A stretch of DNA of 64,000 bases from Hirudinaria manillensis (GCA_034509925.1 CM067531.1:1048501-1112500); one strand, 5' to 3'; shown: positions 50,407 through 64,000, numbered from the stretch's first letter. Notes: generated by a model from the letters alone, not told the origin. Translations and numbers: made by a program.

Positions 50407-51867
50407 TATTCCGATTCATAATAAATGTATAGTAGAACATAATTATCGAAAGTTTTCTCCGGTTTTATATATTTATTATAAGCGAATTGAGCGAACAATG
50501 AAAGGCTTTAGTAAAGTACGGACAGCTTGCTCAATCAGGTCCAATTAAAGCTTTTAATTACAAGTTAGTAACATATCCTTAATATAATTATTATTGCGAT
50601 GTGCCAGTCACACGAAAATCGACGGGAATTTTTAAATGACTAATACCAAATACTTCCATATTGCTAAAAGTTAAGCCTACTAAAATAGGGATGGGCAATA
50701 GTATAGCTAATCGTAGAACAGAAAAATTAATTTTGAAATTAATGGCAAATTCATCTGCATCTTAAAATGACTACTCTAATTGAATTATTATATTAAATTC
50801 GAATATTTGCGCACATTTATGTTTTTTTTCTCGTGTTTTCTATGCTTGAAGCCATGATGTTTTGACAACACAATCAGGAAGTAAGGCGTCCAATTGAGTT
50901 TTTGATGAATCGTAAGTAAGAAACATGTGAGAAAATCCCAGACAAAACAATCAAAATATTACGACATTTATTTTGTCAGTTAAGGATTGCTATAATTAGA
51001 AATCGTAAATAACTTGCAAAAAATATTAATAAAATCCTCCTAAAATTCCACCGGGACGTATCGACTTAAAACATGAAAACAATAATAATAATAATAATAA
51101 TAACACAAATAAATTCTAAACTATAGTATCAACTAAGTACAAATTAATTACTGATTTAAAATATTAGCCACAATTAATATCATTTCTAATGAAACTGTTA
51201 TCTTGAGTATTTTTAACATTGGTTTTTACTTGAAACATTTTCACTTTCGTTATAAAAAACCCTTCAATTTTATTTAGTGTAAAACTTCTTTTGGAAACAA
51301 ATCGTTTAAATGAAAATAAACCGTAAATAAATAAATTTATATTATTATTAACATTAATTATTTTTAATCAGCCAAATAATGACAACTATCAAAACCATTA
51401 AATAATATTTAATTATAATATTTAATTTAGTAAATCCCATTTTGTAGGCAGCAAAGCATCGTCACCATAACATTGCATGTAGCGAAGAACAGCTAAACAA
51501 GGAAGAACAGCTGAGTAGAAATCGAAATTGTCCACAAAACATTTGCAAATGACAAATCAAGGACAGCAACTGACTGAATAATAATTACCGAATGAGAAAC
51601 AAAAACATTCACAGATTGAAGAAATATCAAAGGCAAATATTATTTAAATACAGGGTAGGCTTTAGATTCCCAGTTTATCAACAAACATTTATGAAACTCA
51701 TTAACTAGTTAGCTAATTTCTATAAATTGTTGTATCCGATATCTCGTAAATTGTTGAATATTACAATAGAATATATAAATTTATTATCATAATAGGTAGG
51801 CATTATTTGGATAGAACTATGAAAAATTGACCTGTTAGCAATAAAAATGTTTGACATAATAATTTAT
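50407..51867. other. Intergenic spacer R19-R20
   Basis: AT-rich, with an AAT run near 51078-51101. No exon recognised. Confidence 0.5.
50463..50471 (-). promoter_or_regulatory. Possible TATA box of R19
   Basis: TATATAAAA on the minus strand lies about 57 bp upstream of the R19 start codon, the same spacing as the TATA box of its relative R10. Confidence 0.4.
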
Positions 51868-54276
51868 TTATTTGCGATTCACTTGAGCGTAAATATCGCC
51901 CATTGGTCCAATGATGGACGATTCCTTTACGGTTTCTTTGCCTTTTCGAAAGAACAGATCAGCGTATACAATGCAGTTGCTGTTCTTGTTTGGTTGTTCA
52001 CTTTCAACACGATTTGTTTTTGGTGATGACGACGACGATGATACTATTTGGAATTGTCCGGACGGTGTAACAGGAAATATAGTAGCGACGTTTGATTTCT
52101 TACCCTCTTTCCTAGGTTTAAGAAGTTACTAACTTTATTATTATTAACTACCAAAGTAAAATATTATTGTAATATCATTTATAATGGCGGCGAAAATGAT
52201 GATCAGGAAGTATTTATATTTGTCGGTGAGGTTAAATCATTTGTTCAACTTCCTTATGGAATTCAAAACTAATCATAAGATTTCCAAAAACAATTATGGG
52301 TATTTGATAATTATCGCAATTTAACTTAATAATAAAATTTTAATTTACATCGTTAATTAGTCGATTATAAACACAAGAAATTTTAAGTAAGCAGAAATAT
52401 AAAGTTGGTTTGTGGATAAACATGTTTTTAAATTATTTATGTTTATGAGGTTGAAATGAATGGGACTGTTTTTACTACAAAACGCATATCATTTTTTGGG
52501 ATTTAAGCAATAATTCCAAACAAAACCTCTTCTTGATTCTCCTCCAAATAATGATAATGACTACAATAACAACCAGCACTATCAGTGTCAGAATCCCCAA
52601 AATGATATAGAGGGTTTTCAAATCTGTGGCAAGAATTAATCGAATTATTGCATTAAATATCTGAAAATATATCTGTCAAAAATCACAAATCGACAAAAAA
52701 AAATAAATTCCACCAGAAAAAAATGTTAGATTATTAGACCACCAATAGAATTTAATTTCAAAAATGTTTTCTGTAACAATTAAAATTAATTCCATTTGTA
52801 TCCAAAAAGCAAGAAAAAGGGAAAAATTCATTAATGTTTATTTTGATAAATTTATTTTATTTATATAAAACTTTATTTAAAAATTAAAATCAATGAAATC
52901 GAGAAAAATAAAACGAATTGATTGTTCTGACCGAAGTTCGAGGCACTGTAACCATTTAAATGCGACTTCCCACTTGGCGGTTCTTAAGAAATCAGAATGT
53001 TATTTTGATGTTAACATGTTTTAACACGCAGTTTTTATAAGCATGAATCATTTTAATTGTAAAGAAATATATAATATAAAATATGAATTATAAAAGGGCG
53101 ATTATATTAAGACATAATGTTTTTTAAATAAATATTCTTTTTTTTATAATTATTAGCTAATAAGAGCATTTGCAAATACATGTGTCGATTAATAAATAAA
53201 TAAATAAATTAATTAATTAATAATTGTTCTTATATTTTAATCACATTTCTTAATAACAATTTGATTAATCATCTGCCTACCCGTGACGTTCCCAACGCAG
53301 ATGTTAGTTGTTTTTGCAGACCTATCTATTTTATAAAGAGTGCCATTTGGATTTCCATACATAATTTTTCCTTGTATTGTTTTGTGAATCCAACAGAAAT
53401 GATGATACGCAGGATCGGGAGCAGAATCCCATTCAAAAGCCTCACATTCTGAAACTTCACATTTCTGCCGACATTCTTCAGTTGTTATATTTCCGTGTCC
53501 AGTTGCATCAAGAAACCTGCTCTTAGCATGTTGTTTAAATTTAGAGAAGCATTCTGTAATCATAATATTAGTCTCATTAATTAATAATGAAACTAACAGA
53601 GCTAAACATTACAAACAAAATAAATTGCTAACAAACAAGAATTAAAATTAATTATATTCATTGAAAATAAAATCAAAAATATAATTTATATTTTTTAAAG
53701 CCAATTCAATTTATAAATTTTGAAAGCTAAACTAAATATCTCGCCAAATAACAAATTCAATCACATAATAACAGTTACCTGTCATGCAAATAAATGAGAA
53801 TTGATGGCTTTCATTGTTGTTAAACCTTGCCAGACGATGATAAATTAGAGTATCGTTTGACAAATTTAAATGGTTTTTATCTGGGGAAAATTCTAGAAAA
53901 GTTAAAAAAATGGTTTTGTCAACTATTTGCATTTTAAAATCACAAAATATTTTTAATAACCTGATTCATTTTTAATCCACCTCCATCGACTATTAAATTG
54001 TTCAGCGTTCAAAATCAACTTTGTATCCTCTGGAAAAGAATGACTGGAAAGAAATCCTTCCACATTCTTTAGAATTCCGTCATCAACAATTTCCAGAAGC
54101 CAGCTTCCATTTTTTGCATCGTCGCAAATTTTCTGAGCGCCACTGACATTATTAACGGTCACATTTGGTCCGAACGAAAACAAACAATAAGTTTCATATT
54201 CATAACATGTCGAATATACGTCTCCCTTTGCAAAACCAAAACTTGTTAAAGTCGCAATAAGTACAATTGCTAACAT
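51868..54276 (-). CDS. R20: CTLD-PAN receptor with ITIM tail (pair of R12/R13)
   Basis: Six exons give 357 residues: 53961..54276, 53779..53892, 53281..53553, 52953..52982, 52527..52623, 51868..52111. Signal peptide LAIVLIATLTSFGFAKG and the CTLD-like domain (CYEYETYCLFSFG, NDTLIYHRLARFNNNESHQFSFICMTG region) are close to R13, as is the PAN domain (CFSKFKQHAKS, CRQKCEVSECEAFEW, FCWIHKTIQGK). The TM and tail are instead of the R11/R16 type: TM LYIILGILTLIVLVVIVV, tail with a serine run, IVYADL (exact ITIM) and the end GPMGDIYAQVNRK. Ectodomain from one branch and tail from another suggest exon shuffling by recombination. The upstream flank shares a block with R12 and R13. Confidence 0.88.
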
Positions 54277-54554
54277 CGCATTCAGTAATAAATTTCTTTT
54301 TCTGGTCGATTTGTTTTTATTCCGACGCTATTTGAGTCTTGTTAACTGCAGTGATAACCTATTGAATTAGATATATTTTTACATATAAAATTAGAAATAA
54401 ATTTTTGGTAAAAGATGTATTTAAATCTCGCAAGTAAAATTGTAAAGAAAACTAATATAAATTCATTTTAATCCTCAGATATTTCAGAAGTCATCGGCCA
54501 TTTGAATCGTCCGAAGAAATCAATTATAGCATGTCATGTGTCGTTGAAATCGAA

Positions 54555-54604
54555 CTCTATTTTAATAACTTCCTTCATTTCTTAGCATGTTTTCTTCCTT
54601 GTCC
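54555..54604 (-). promoter_or_regulatory. Upstream block shared with R12 and R13 (R20 copy)
   Basis: Minus strand GGACAAGGAAGAAA, spacer, GGAAGTTATTAAAATAGAG, about 280-330 bp upstream of the R20 start. Confidence 0.4.
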
Positions 54605-54810
54605 ATGAATTATCGTGACTAGATTTTGTCTTGAACGTAAGGCTTTCAGAAAGTTTCGATTGAATGTTATGACTTTAGTTGACCTAATCGAAATATAAAG
54701 ACAAATATTTAATCGATGTATAGATGGATGGACTAGTTCCAAGTACTTCAAGTGCTGCAATATTGTTTTGTCCACAGATCTAGAGATGACGAATTAAGAC
54801 CACCAGTAAT

Positions 54811-54850
54811 ACGAATCCATTGATTGATTTGTGAATCAAACAACCGTATA
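54811..54850 (-). pseudogene. Relic of a PAN exon
   Basis: The minus strand reads GCLIHKSING, matching the GCWIHKTI core of PAN exons (W to L), flanked by no further family sequence. Very short, hence low confidence. Confidence 0.35.
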
Positions 54851-55432
54851 ATTAATTCAGTAATAACGCCACTTACATACTTACAATGATATTATCGCAT
54901 AATTAATAAAAATGCCATTATGATATTACATTGATACGTGAACAAAGTTGTTATTGTCTCATTGAAAGAGAAAAAGCATTAACATCTGAGTTTATTAAGA
55001 GAATGTCATAATACCATCATTAAATCTTATATTACCTTGTAACGTTGCACACAAAACCAAAGAAATACACATTAAGGCTTAACCAAACAAGCAATTACGA
55101 TTGCAGAGTATTGCTACCAGCAACATTGGTTCTGTGGTTCAAATTAAATTAAATTGAATTGGTATAGCGCGCACTCAGACAATTACATATGTATATAACG
55201 CTTCTCTCGAAGGACTTTGTGACGTGCAATCTTCCGTCGCTCGTTAGCCAATTGTCATTTACGTAAGCGTAGATATTAAATTAATAGATAGTTAAATATT
55301 GATGAGTGAATGATAGCTGAGACATATTATTGATATTACAGTAAGAAAATAAGCAAAGACTGCGTTTGAAGATCAACTTAAATGTTTTGTTTACAATGCA
55401 AAAAAAATTATTGCTCGAAAATTTTATTACAC

Positions 55433-55544
55433 CTCCTTTTACTGATTTTCCAGTAAATTATGAGACCAATAATTATCATCGCCAGAGGCACAATTACCAG
55501 AAGGACGAGAAATGGGGTCAAGAGTTTCGTGGCTGCCTTCATGA
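55433..55544 (-). pseudogene. R21: orphan TM exon
   Basis: A 112-bp exon-like block encodes MKAATKLLTPFLVLLVIVPL and continues AMIIIGLIIYWKISKRR. It has a phase-1 acceptor (TTAAG) and a phase-2 donor (AG|GTGTAA), exactly the family signature for the TM exon. No PAN exon upstream or tail exon downstream was found. It could be a decayed copy or an alternative TM exon for R22. Confidence 0.6.
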
Positions 55545-55890
55545 CTTAAGTCATTATAATCTCTAAGCCTCGAATAAAAATAATGTTATAGCAGAGCGTT
55601 ACGTTGTCAATTGTTAACCAAAGAGTTTTGAATTGATTCGTTTAAATAACTCATATTGTTGTGCCTTGTTTAAGCAACCCAAACACTTCTAAAGAACTCG
55701 ACTTGAATAAACATGTGTGTATAGGTTACTTTCAATAAAAACGCAGACATCAAAGATTCGTAAAATCAAATAAAAGCCATAAAATCATTTTGTGTCAAAA
55801 AAGGAAAAAATATTCGGTTATATAATAACGAGGCAATAATAACAACAATAATAACAGTTATAATAATTATGATAATATTAATAACGAATC

Positions 55891-57240
55891 TTATCGAGCT
55901 GGATCACCCTCAAATTGCCACAGGTGCATGTAAACATGCTCATCACGGAGTGGAGTGATGTAATAAATATCATCTTCCCTGGAAGAACCTAGAGTTTTTC
56001 CAATGGTTGGAACCTCCGTGTACGACGGAATTTCATACGAGTACGTTGTTTTCTCAATGGAACCGCTGGAAGATAGGGAAGGATTCCTGAGGATGGGTGG
56101 TTAGGGGGCTATGTTAATGATTATCCTATTACAGCGCTTAAATAATTAAAGATATGTTGGAAATTAACAAATATAGAAAAATCGACACAAGTGAAAACAG
56201 GCGGAATTATTTCATTAAAAACTCCTTAAATTACCTTTTAACCTTTCTTCTCCATAGCACCATAGCAACCACAAACACAATTGCAACTACGACAACCGGT
56301 ACGATTATGCAGGGCAGAATTGTTCCTATAAATTAAAATAATTTAATTAACAAGCAGCAAATATTATTCGACCGTGAATTAATTTCTCTTTCTCATAATT
56401 TCTTAAAGGTTTAAACCAATCAATTATTTTTCGTTTTAATAAGTTGTAAGTTTCAAGTTCCAAAAGAAATTGTCATGATTGAAAGAATGTTATTATTATT
56501 ATATTATTATTATTATTATTATTACTATTATTATTATTATTTTTATTTTATTCCTGTTATTGTCTAAAAATGTTAATAATTCATACCAAATCGTATCTGG
56601 TTAAATGATGGTTCTGCAATGATAATGACTCTGAATGATAAGAAATTCTAGTAACGATTATGACTCTTAAATTTTATCCTCAACGAGCTTACCTTTTATA
56701 AACCCCACACACTTGCTGATAGACTTTGTAGTTCTATTTATTGTGTACAATATCCCGCCTATGTTTTCGCTCATATTTTTTCCAGAAATTGACGGATGAT
56801 TCCAGCATGCATCCTGGGCTCATTCATAAGCATCACAAGGTGAATTCTCGCATTCCTCTAAACATTCTTGCTGTGTTTTATTGTCGTGACGGGTGCCGCT
56901 AAATATTACAACCTGATTCTCTTTTAATCCAGCTCCAGACATTTCCAACTTTTTCAGCATTCAAAATTATCTTTGTGTCCTTTGGAAAAGAGCGATTTGA
57001 AAGAAATTCATCCACATTCTTTAAGGTTCTATTATCAACAATTTCAAGAAGCCAGTTTCCATGTTTTGCATCCTCGCAAATTTCCTGAGCCTCTTTAACA
57101 TTATTAACGGTCACATCGTGTCCGAAAGAAAACAGACAATAAGTTTCATATTCATAACAACTCGAATATAAGGTTCCAGTGACGAAAATATGACATGTTA
57201 AAGTCACAACAAAAAGAATTCTGCGAAACATTTGTTTCAT
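55891..57240 (-). pseudogene. R22: receptor pseudogene lacking CTLD exon 2, with stop in PAN
   Basis: Exon 1 (56913..57240) is intact: CYEYETYCLFSFGHDV, EAQEICEDAKHGNW, WSWIKRESG. About 20 bases after its donor, sequence of the middle of a PAN exon begins (GTRHDNKTQQECLEECENS, to 56693), so exon 2 and the PAN start are deleted. Within PAN the W codon of the AYEW motif is TGA. Downstream TM (56235..56325, ILPCIIVPVVVVAIVFVV) and tail (55891..56086) are intact, the tail holding TYSYEI, SYTEV, IYYIT and HVYMHL. The preserved TM and tail suggest recent loss. No functional receptor can be produced from the PAN frame. Confidence 0.8.
56490..56545. repeat. (ATT)n microsatellite in R22
   Basis: Imperfect ATT/TTA run between the PAN remnant and TM exon of R22. 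Confidence 0.85.
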
Positions 57241-57759
57241 GAGACAATTTCTTTTAATTTGTTTGATTCTCAGTAATTGTACACCGAAGACAGCGTTCCA
57301 ACCGTGGTTAGTCAGGAAAATAATTGTAAAAGAATATCACCATCATGCTTTGTTCATTCTTCAAATCAATTCAAGGCTCCTCAGAGCTTTTAGCTACTAA
57401 TACTGGTAAATCCAAACTTTGAATGAAAATTATGAATAGCTCTGAGACGTTGCATTGTTGTGCCACTGCTATTTTGTTGTTACAAAGTTGTTTATAATAT
57501 CGCAACGGGAAATATTTTTTCGTAAGGTTTAAATTAACTTCTAAGTCGTTGTAGGTGATATTAGCGAATCAAATAGGTTTGTAATTAGGTTTAAAGATAT
57601 GGGTGGGGGTTCACAAGGACTTTTTCAAATGAATCATTTGATTAAATATTGCACGACACAGAAAACCATGTAAAACGAATTAAGAAAAAATTGTTCTAAA
57701 AAATTGGAATCGGGAATTCCCAGAAACGAGATATTTTTTCGTCGACATTTCCATAAGCA
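57241..57759. other. Spacer R22-R23
   Basis: No exon recognised. Confidence 0.5.
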
Positions 57760-60000
<2,241 letters not shown>

Positions 60001-60550
60001 TTAAAGTATTATTCAATAAGTCTAAAATGCCTTCGAAACTTTAGGTCATCCCCTCAAACGATTAAATAAAAGAGTTTCTTCAAACTGCACGTCGAACGAC
60101 AAAATAACAAAGAATGGAAATTAAATTCACTTTCAAGGCAATATTTTATTCTCTTCTTAAAGATGTAATGACTTGAACTAAAAAGAAAACCTTAATTGTT
60201 CATTCAGTTCAAAGCGCCTTATGAAATCAACTTTCACTTTAAAGAACGAGATATCCAAAGTGAAATGTTCATTGAATACATAGATATTATAAGCACGGGA
60301 GCCCCTTTAACATTGAGTTAAACAAAACTCTTTAATACCCTAACCCTAACCCTAACCCTAACCCTAACCCTAACCCTAACCCTAACCCTAACCTGACTTT
60401 AAAAACCTAATTCGCAAATTAGTGTAAAACAATAACATCATGCAATTTCTTTTTCAAACAACAATCATTAGGACATCTTTGAGTATCGTTTGAGAATTAT
60501 TTTTACTTAACAAAATAAATAAAAATATTTAATGTCTTTGTCTTCCTGGA
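60001..60550. other. Spacer R23-R24 with telomere-type repeat
   Basis: Contains the CCCTAA array at 60338..60392; no exon recognised. Confidence 0.6.
60338..60392. repeat. Interstitial telomere-type repeat (CCCTAA)n
   Basis: About nine perfect head-to-tail CCCTAA units, equal to TTAGGG on the minus strand, in the 3' flank of R24. Confidence 0.95.
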
Positions 60551-61949
60551 TCATGGTCTAAAGAAGATCAACAAAATGATTTCAAATAAACAGGTGAATC
60601 CACTAAGAAATCCTATGAAAACGAGTTAAAATGTTAATTAAAAACTAGTTAAAATATATTTAAAATCATTATTCGGATAATTATAGAGCTATTGCTGTTA
60701 ATATTATACCTATGTTTTTATTATTATCACCACCGCCGTCATCATCATCATCAACATCATCAATATCATCATCATCATCATCGTCATCGTCATCATCAAT
60801 TATGGATTGGATAAATGTATAGAAACCTGTTTCACTTGACCCTAACAAAAAAGAAAAATAAATTTTATATTATAATATCAATAAAAATATTTTATAATAC
60901 TATATAATGTATATTATTCCACAATTAGCATATTTTATTTAATTTTTAAAAAAATGAGAATAAACAAGCAAAATATCGTTCAATCGATTGTATCAATTAT
61001 TGCGTACCAAAAATACAGTGGTCGGCGTCTTTCTTGGATCGACTCATCAAAGCGTGCTGATTGGTTCCATCGTGGGGTACCAACTGTGCCTCACTGAACT
61101 TATTCGAGTAAATCCAGCATCCTTGGTGAGCCTTTACGTAGGTGAATCCGACCGAGGTGCAATCCGGTTGTCTTTCGCAATACTTTTCGCATTTCTCTTT
61201 GTCATCGATCTGGATTTCCCGCCTATCTGCTTTTACGATATTGGCATTTATGTTTTGATCATTGTAAACTTTCCATTCTGCTCTGCATTCTGCACGAAAT
61301 AAAAAAGATAAAAATAAGGACATTTCGCAAGATTACAGAATTAAAAGTATATTATGCCACGGCATTTATTATTTTAAAGTTATGAAAACATAGTGGAATG
61401 CCACAAACCTGTCATGCAAATGACAGCGTATCTTTGAGACTCAGAATTATTTAAATATACCAATTCACTTCCATTGAACCCAATACCCAGAGACTCTGGA
61501 ACTGTAGTCATCGTTTCTTTTATTATTATTATTATTATTATCGTTATTTTTTTATTATTATTATTATGGTAGAGGTTAATAAAATCGCAATTATAAGACT
61601 TATCGCTATTGTCTAGTAATTTACCAAGTGTGTTTTGCTTTATCCAGATCCACTTTCCATCAGCGTTCCTTTTGGCGTTCAGGATGACATTGGAGATGGA
61701 ATGGTCGATGAAATCATCGATATTTTTTCTAGCATTACTGTCTGCTATTTCAAGGGGCCAACTGCCCGGAATTGTTTTGTTGCATTGATAGGTTGCAGCC
61801 GACAAATCATTTACAAACTGGTTAGTCTCGTTTCGGAACAAGCAAAATACTTCGTAAGGATTGCACCAAGTTTTAATTTTTGCATTGACAGATATCTGCA
61901 TTTGCAGATAGACTACCATCGTAGTCAAGTATAAAACTTGTGTCCCCAT
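60551..61949 (-). CDS. R24: divergent class B receptor, polyaspartate stalk, no signalling tail
   Basis: Five exons give 297 residues: 61625..61949, 61409..61501, 61008..61289, 60710..60841, 60551..60612. CTLD-like part WCNPYEVFCLFRNETN, DLSAATYQCNK, HSISNVILNAKR, ending YAVICMTG. PAN (about 140-233): CRAEWKVYN, KCEKYCERQPDCTSVGF, GCWIYSNKF, HCIFG. The fourth exon is unusually long and encodes an acidic stalk rich in consecutive Asp (GAT microsatellite), with GGG near its end. The last exon encodes GFLSGFTCLFEIILLIFFRP and stops, so there is a short TM helix with a central Glu and no tyrosine tail. Intron 1 (123 bp) is open and in frame, so retention would insert 41 residues. Coding GC is higher than in neighbours. 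It may signal through a partner or be a decoy; inferred only. Confidence 0.78.
60724..60797. repeat. (GAT)n tract inside R24 coding exon
   Basis: Trinucleotide run on the minus strand encoding most of the Asp-rich stalk of R24; length is likely variable between alleles. Confidence 0.85.
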
Positions 61950-63334
61950 TCTGTGACTCTAATTTTTTTTATATTGTAGTGCGTTTCTCCAGCAATTTTT
62001 GTGAGATTCTGCGTAGCATAGGATTACCGAGGATATGAATTACGATCGCCATTTCAATAGGACCTCTGATTATTAAACTACAATTTGTTTTACAAAGAAA
62101 TCGCTAGCATATAAACATTTACATTGTAATAGGAAAATGCTTAGATGACGTCATCGTAGATGAAATATAGAAAGATAGGGACAAACACAAATTGAAAATA
62201 ACGTATTAGTTAGAAGGGCCAACGTATTTATTAGTATATAGAAAGAAATATAAACATAGTAGTAATAGTATACAATAAAATACACCACGTACAAACATAT
62301 AATAGTATATTATTTAGATTATTATATATTAATAGTCTGTAACAGATGGATCTCATGATGTTAAGTCATTTAGTTATCAGAAGTTAATCACTCAACCAGT
62401 TTTGAGGTGATTTAATGTTTAATTTGAGGAATGTTAATGTATAATATAAATTTTAATAAATATAAATTAGTAAATATGAATATTAATATAAATTATACAT
62501 TTAAAAATAAATTTCTTTCGTAAGACTTCACTGATGTCCAATCAGGTATAAACTGGGAATTTTGCATTATAAATTAGTTTAAAATTTCTTTTACATTATA
62601 TTTGTAAGAATATCATTTTTTATTTTCGTTTTAATCAATCCCTTGACAATCCACGAGAATTCCTGAGATTTATATATTTCTTTTTTCAATCCTTAGAGAT
62701 GAAACCTAAAGTGGTCTTTTTTAAACTTACGAGATTTATATAATTAATACCAATTATTTCTAATTATTTTCATAAATAAATTCTTTAAATTAATTAAATC
62801 TTTAAACTTCTTCATTTTAATAACACAAAATTTATTTTTAACTTTTTCTTTAACTCAGTTTTAAAATCCATCTCGGGCGTCAGAAAATGCATTGCATTTT
62901 TTACTATTATTATTTAAATTTAATTAAAAATAATAATGAATTCTTAGGATGAACAACAACCCAGTAGTTTCCAGCCTTTCTTGACTACAATATGTCGGTT
63001 CATCTTTTGAGATCACGACCTTGAAGGTGGTACTTCAACACTTGACTCTTTCCTGATAATTTCCAACGTGCGTCAATACTATGTTATATCATATTATATC
63101 ATAAAAATAATGTTTTAATTAAATAGAAAATAATTATTATCAATTGCAATATTGTTATTATTCAAAAATACGTATCTTAGCAAATCAGAGCTTCTTCTTT
63201 GCCTGACAGTAAATGCCAATTTAGTGTATCAAAGATATAGAAACGTAAGGAAGCGCATTGAATTAATCAACAATTATTTGCTCATTTGTTTTATTTATTT
63301 ATTTCTTATTTTAAACTATTAAATTATTAATTTA
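61950..63334. other. Spacer R24-R25
   Basis: No firm exon. A short frame beginning at an acceptor near 63053 (RKESSVEVPPSRS, then stop) could be a tail-like exon but is too short to support. Confidence 0.4.
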
Positions 63335-63916
63335 CTAAATTAATTTATCAGGGAAAATAAAGCCATACAAATCGCGAACGACTGCCTTCATCTTCTTCCT
63401 CCTTCTGTTGAATTAAAAAATATTAAACATATTTTTTAATTAAAAACTTTTAAATTAAAAAGCAAACTTGTCTATTATGATATCGAGAAATTTCTTTTTC
63501 TTGCATTTATATTGTGGCTACTGATAATATCTATTGAAATAGGTCCTAAAATGTCTAGGAATGATTTTATTAATCTCTATACCGGTGATAATTTATGTTG
63601 ATAAATAAGTACATAAGTACAAGAAGATAGGTACAGGCCCTTTGTAGGACTATTGAAGGTGAAAGAATTTCATGCATCTGATTGTGCTTAAAGAGAATAA
63701 TTTTAATTTATGTATAATATATTATAATAAATAATAATACCCAGCATACATTACATATTATTATATATCATAAATAGTATATATTATGGATTTCTCATAA
63801 TTAACATTTTTACATTAGATAGCTTTATACGTGCCTTCTCAACAGCAAAATCACTCCTACGGCCACAGTTATGGTGATCAAAATCAGTAGCAGTGTTATC
63901 ATCAATGTAATGTTAA
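63335..63916 (-). CDS. R25: 3' end of another receptor, running off the window
   Basis: A TM exon starts at 63916 with a phase-1 acceptor and encodes NITLMITLLLILITITVAVG then VILLLRR. Read straight on it stops after HV (TAA at 63825..63827), giving a receptor with almost no tail. Alternatively AG|GCACGT could act as a GC donor to a small exon at 63335..63404 encoding RRRKKMKAVVRDLYGFIF and a stop. The ectodomain exons would lie beyond 64000. Family membership rests on the TM exon phases and position only. Confidence 0.5.
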
Positions 63917-64000
63917 CTGGAGAATCAAAACATTTATTTCGAGTTAAAAGAAGATAATTGCTTATTATCTTAAATATATATCTTAAAAATGTCTTAAATA

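Larger units (their letters stand above)
54277..55432. other. Spacer with upstream block of R20 and a PAN relic
   Basis: Contains the shared upstream block (54555..54604) and a short PAN relic at 54811..54850. Otherwise no coding signal. Confidence 0.5.

Noticed and set aside
51911..52132. 73-codon plus frame
   Set aside because: It is antisense to the R20 tail exon, which has family motifs and fitting splice sites.
61635..61934. 99-codon plus frame over R24 exon 1
   Set aside because: Antisense shadow of the CTLD exon.

Overview
The window is an AT-rich (roughly 70% A+T by eye), intron-dense stretch of nuclear DNA from an animal. GT-AG introns of about 55-500 bp, signal peptides, single transmembrane segments and phase-1 introns around extracellular domains mark it as metazoan. 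A run of about nine CCCTAA units near 60.34 kb is the TTAGGG type used by most animals outside arthropods and nematodes. The sequence does not fix the species. A compact-genome invertebrate (tunicate, placozoan, sponge, cnidarian or similar) fits, but that is a guess.

Almost everything coding belongs to one family. It is a tandem array of about 25 units (called R1 to R25 from left to right) encoding type I membrane receptors with one recurring plan. Exon 1 is a signal peptide plus the first part of a C-type-lectin-like domain (CTLD-like). Exon 2 is the end of that domain, closing on a motif like CMTG. Exon 3 is a six-cysteine PAN/apple-like domain. Exon 4 is a short linker, sometimes doubled or missing. 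Exon 5 is the transmembrane helix. Exon 6 is a cytoplasmic tail with tyrosine motifs. Introns are phase 1 up to the transmembrane exon and phase 2 before the tail. In 16 units (R2-R6, R9-R13, R16-R20, R23) I could join all exons into one open frame, and in every case the summed length is divisible by three. In R11 this assumes a junction with a non-standard CG acceptor. R24 also joins fully but ends just after the membrane.

Two ectodomain classes are present. Class A has a CYEYETYCLFSFG-type start and PAN domains with WEW...GCWIH. Class B (R10, R17, R19, R23, divergent R24) has WCSPYDTFCLFSEG and a PAN domain with HGCWIHKYPY.

Layout: R1-R4 minus; spacer 9.2-11.5 kb; R5-R6 plus; R7-R9 minus (R8 a fragment); R10 plus; R11 minus; R12-R13 plus; R14 (orphan TM and tail) and R15-R24 minus; R25 runs off the right edge on minus. 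Broken copies include R1, R8, R14, R15 (10-bp deletion), R21 (lone TM exon) and R22; R11 has a damaged splice acceptor.

Tails diverge into types. Several carry ITIM-consensus motifs (LTYVDL, LTYVEL, LVYADL, LTYADL, IVYADL, VIYDDL). Six end in a shared GPxGDxYxxV-like motif. Four carry ITAM-like tyrosine pairs. R24 and possibly R25 have almost no tail. Closely related ectodomains occur on opposite tail types (R16 against R18, R20 against R12/R13), which is the arrangement of paired inhibitory and activating immune receptors. I infer a polymorphic, birth-and-death immune or self/non-self recognition locus; ligand, expression and species cannot be seen here.
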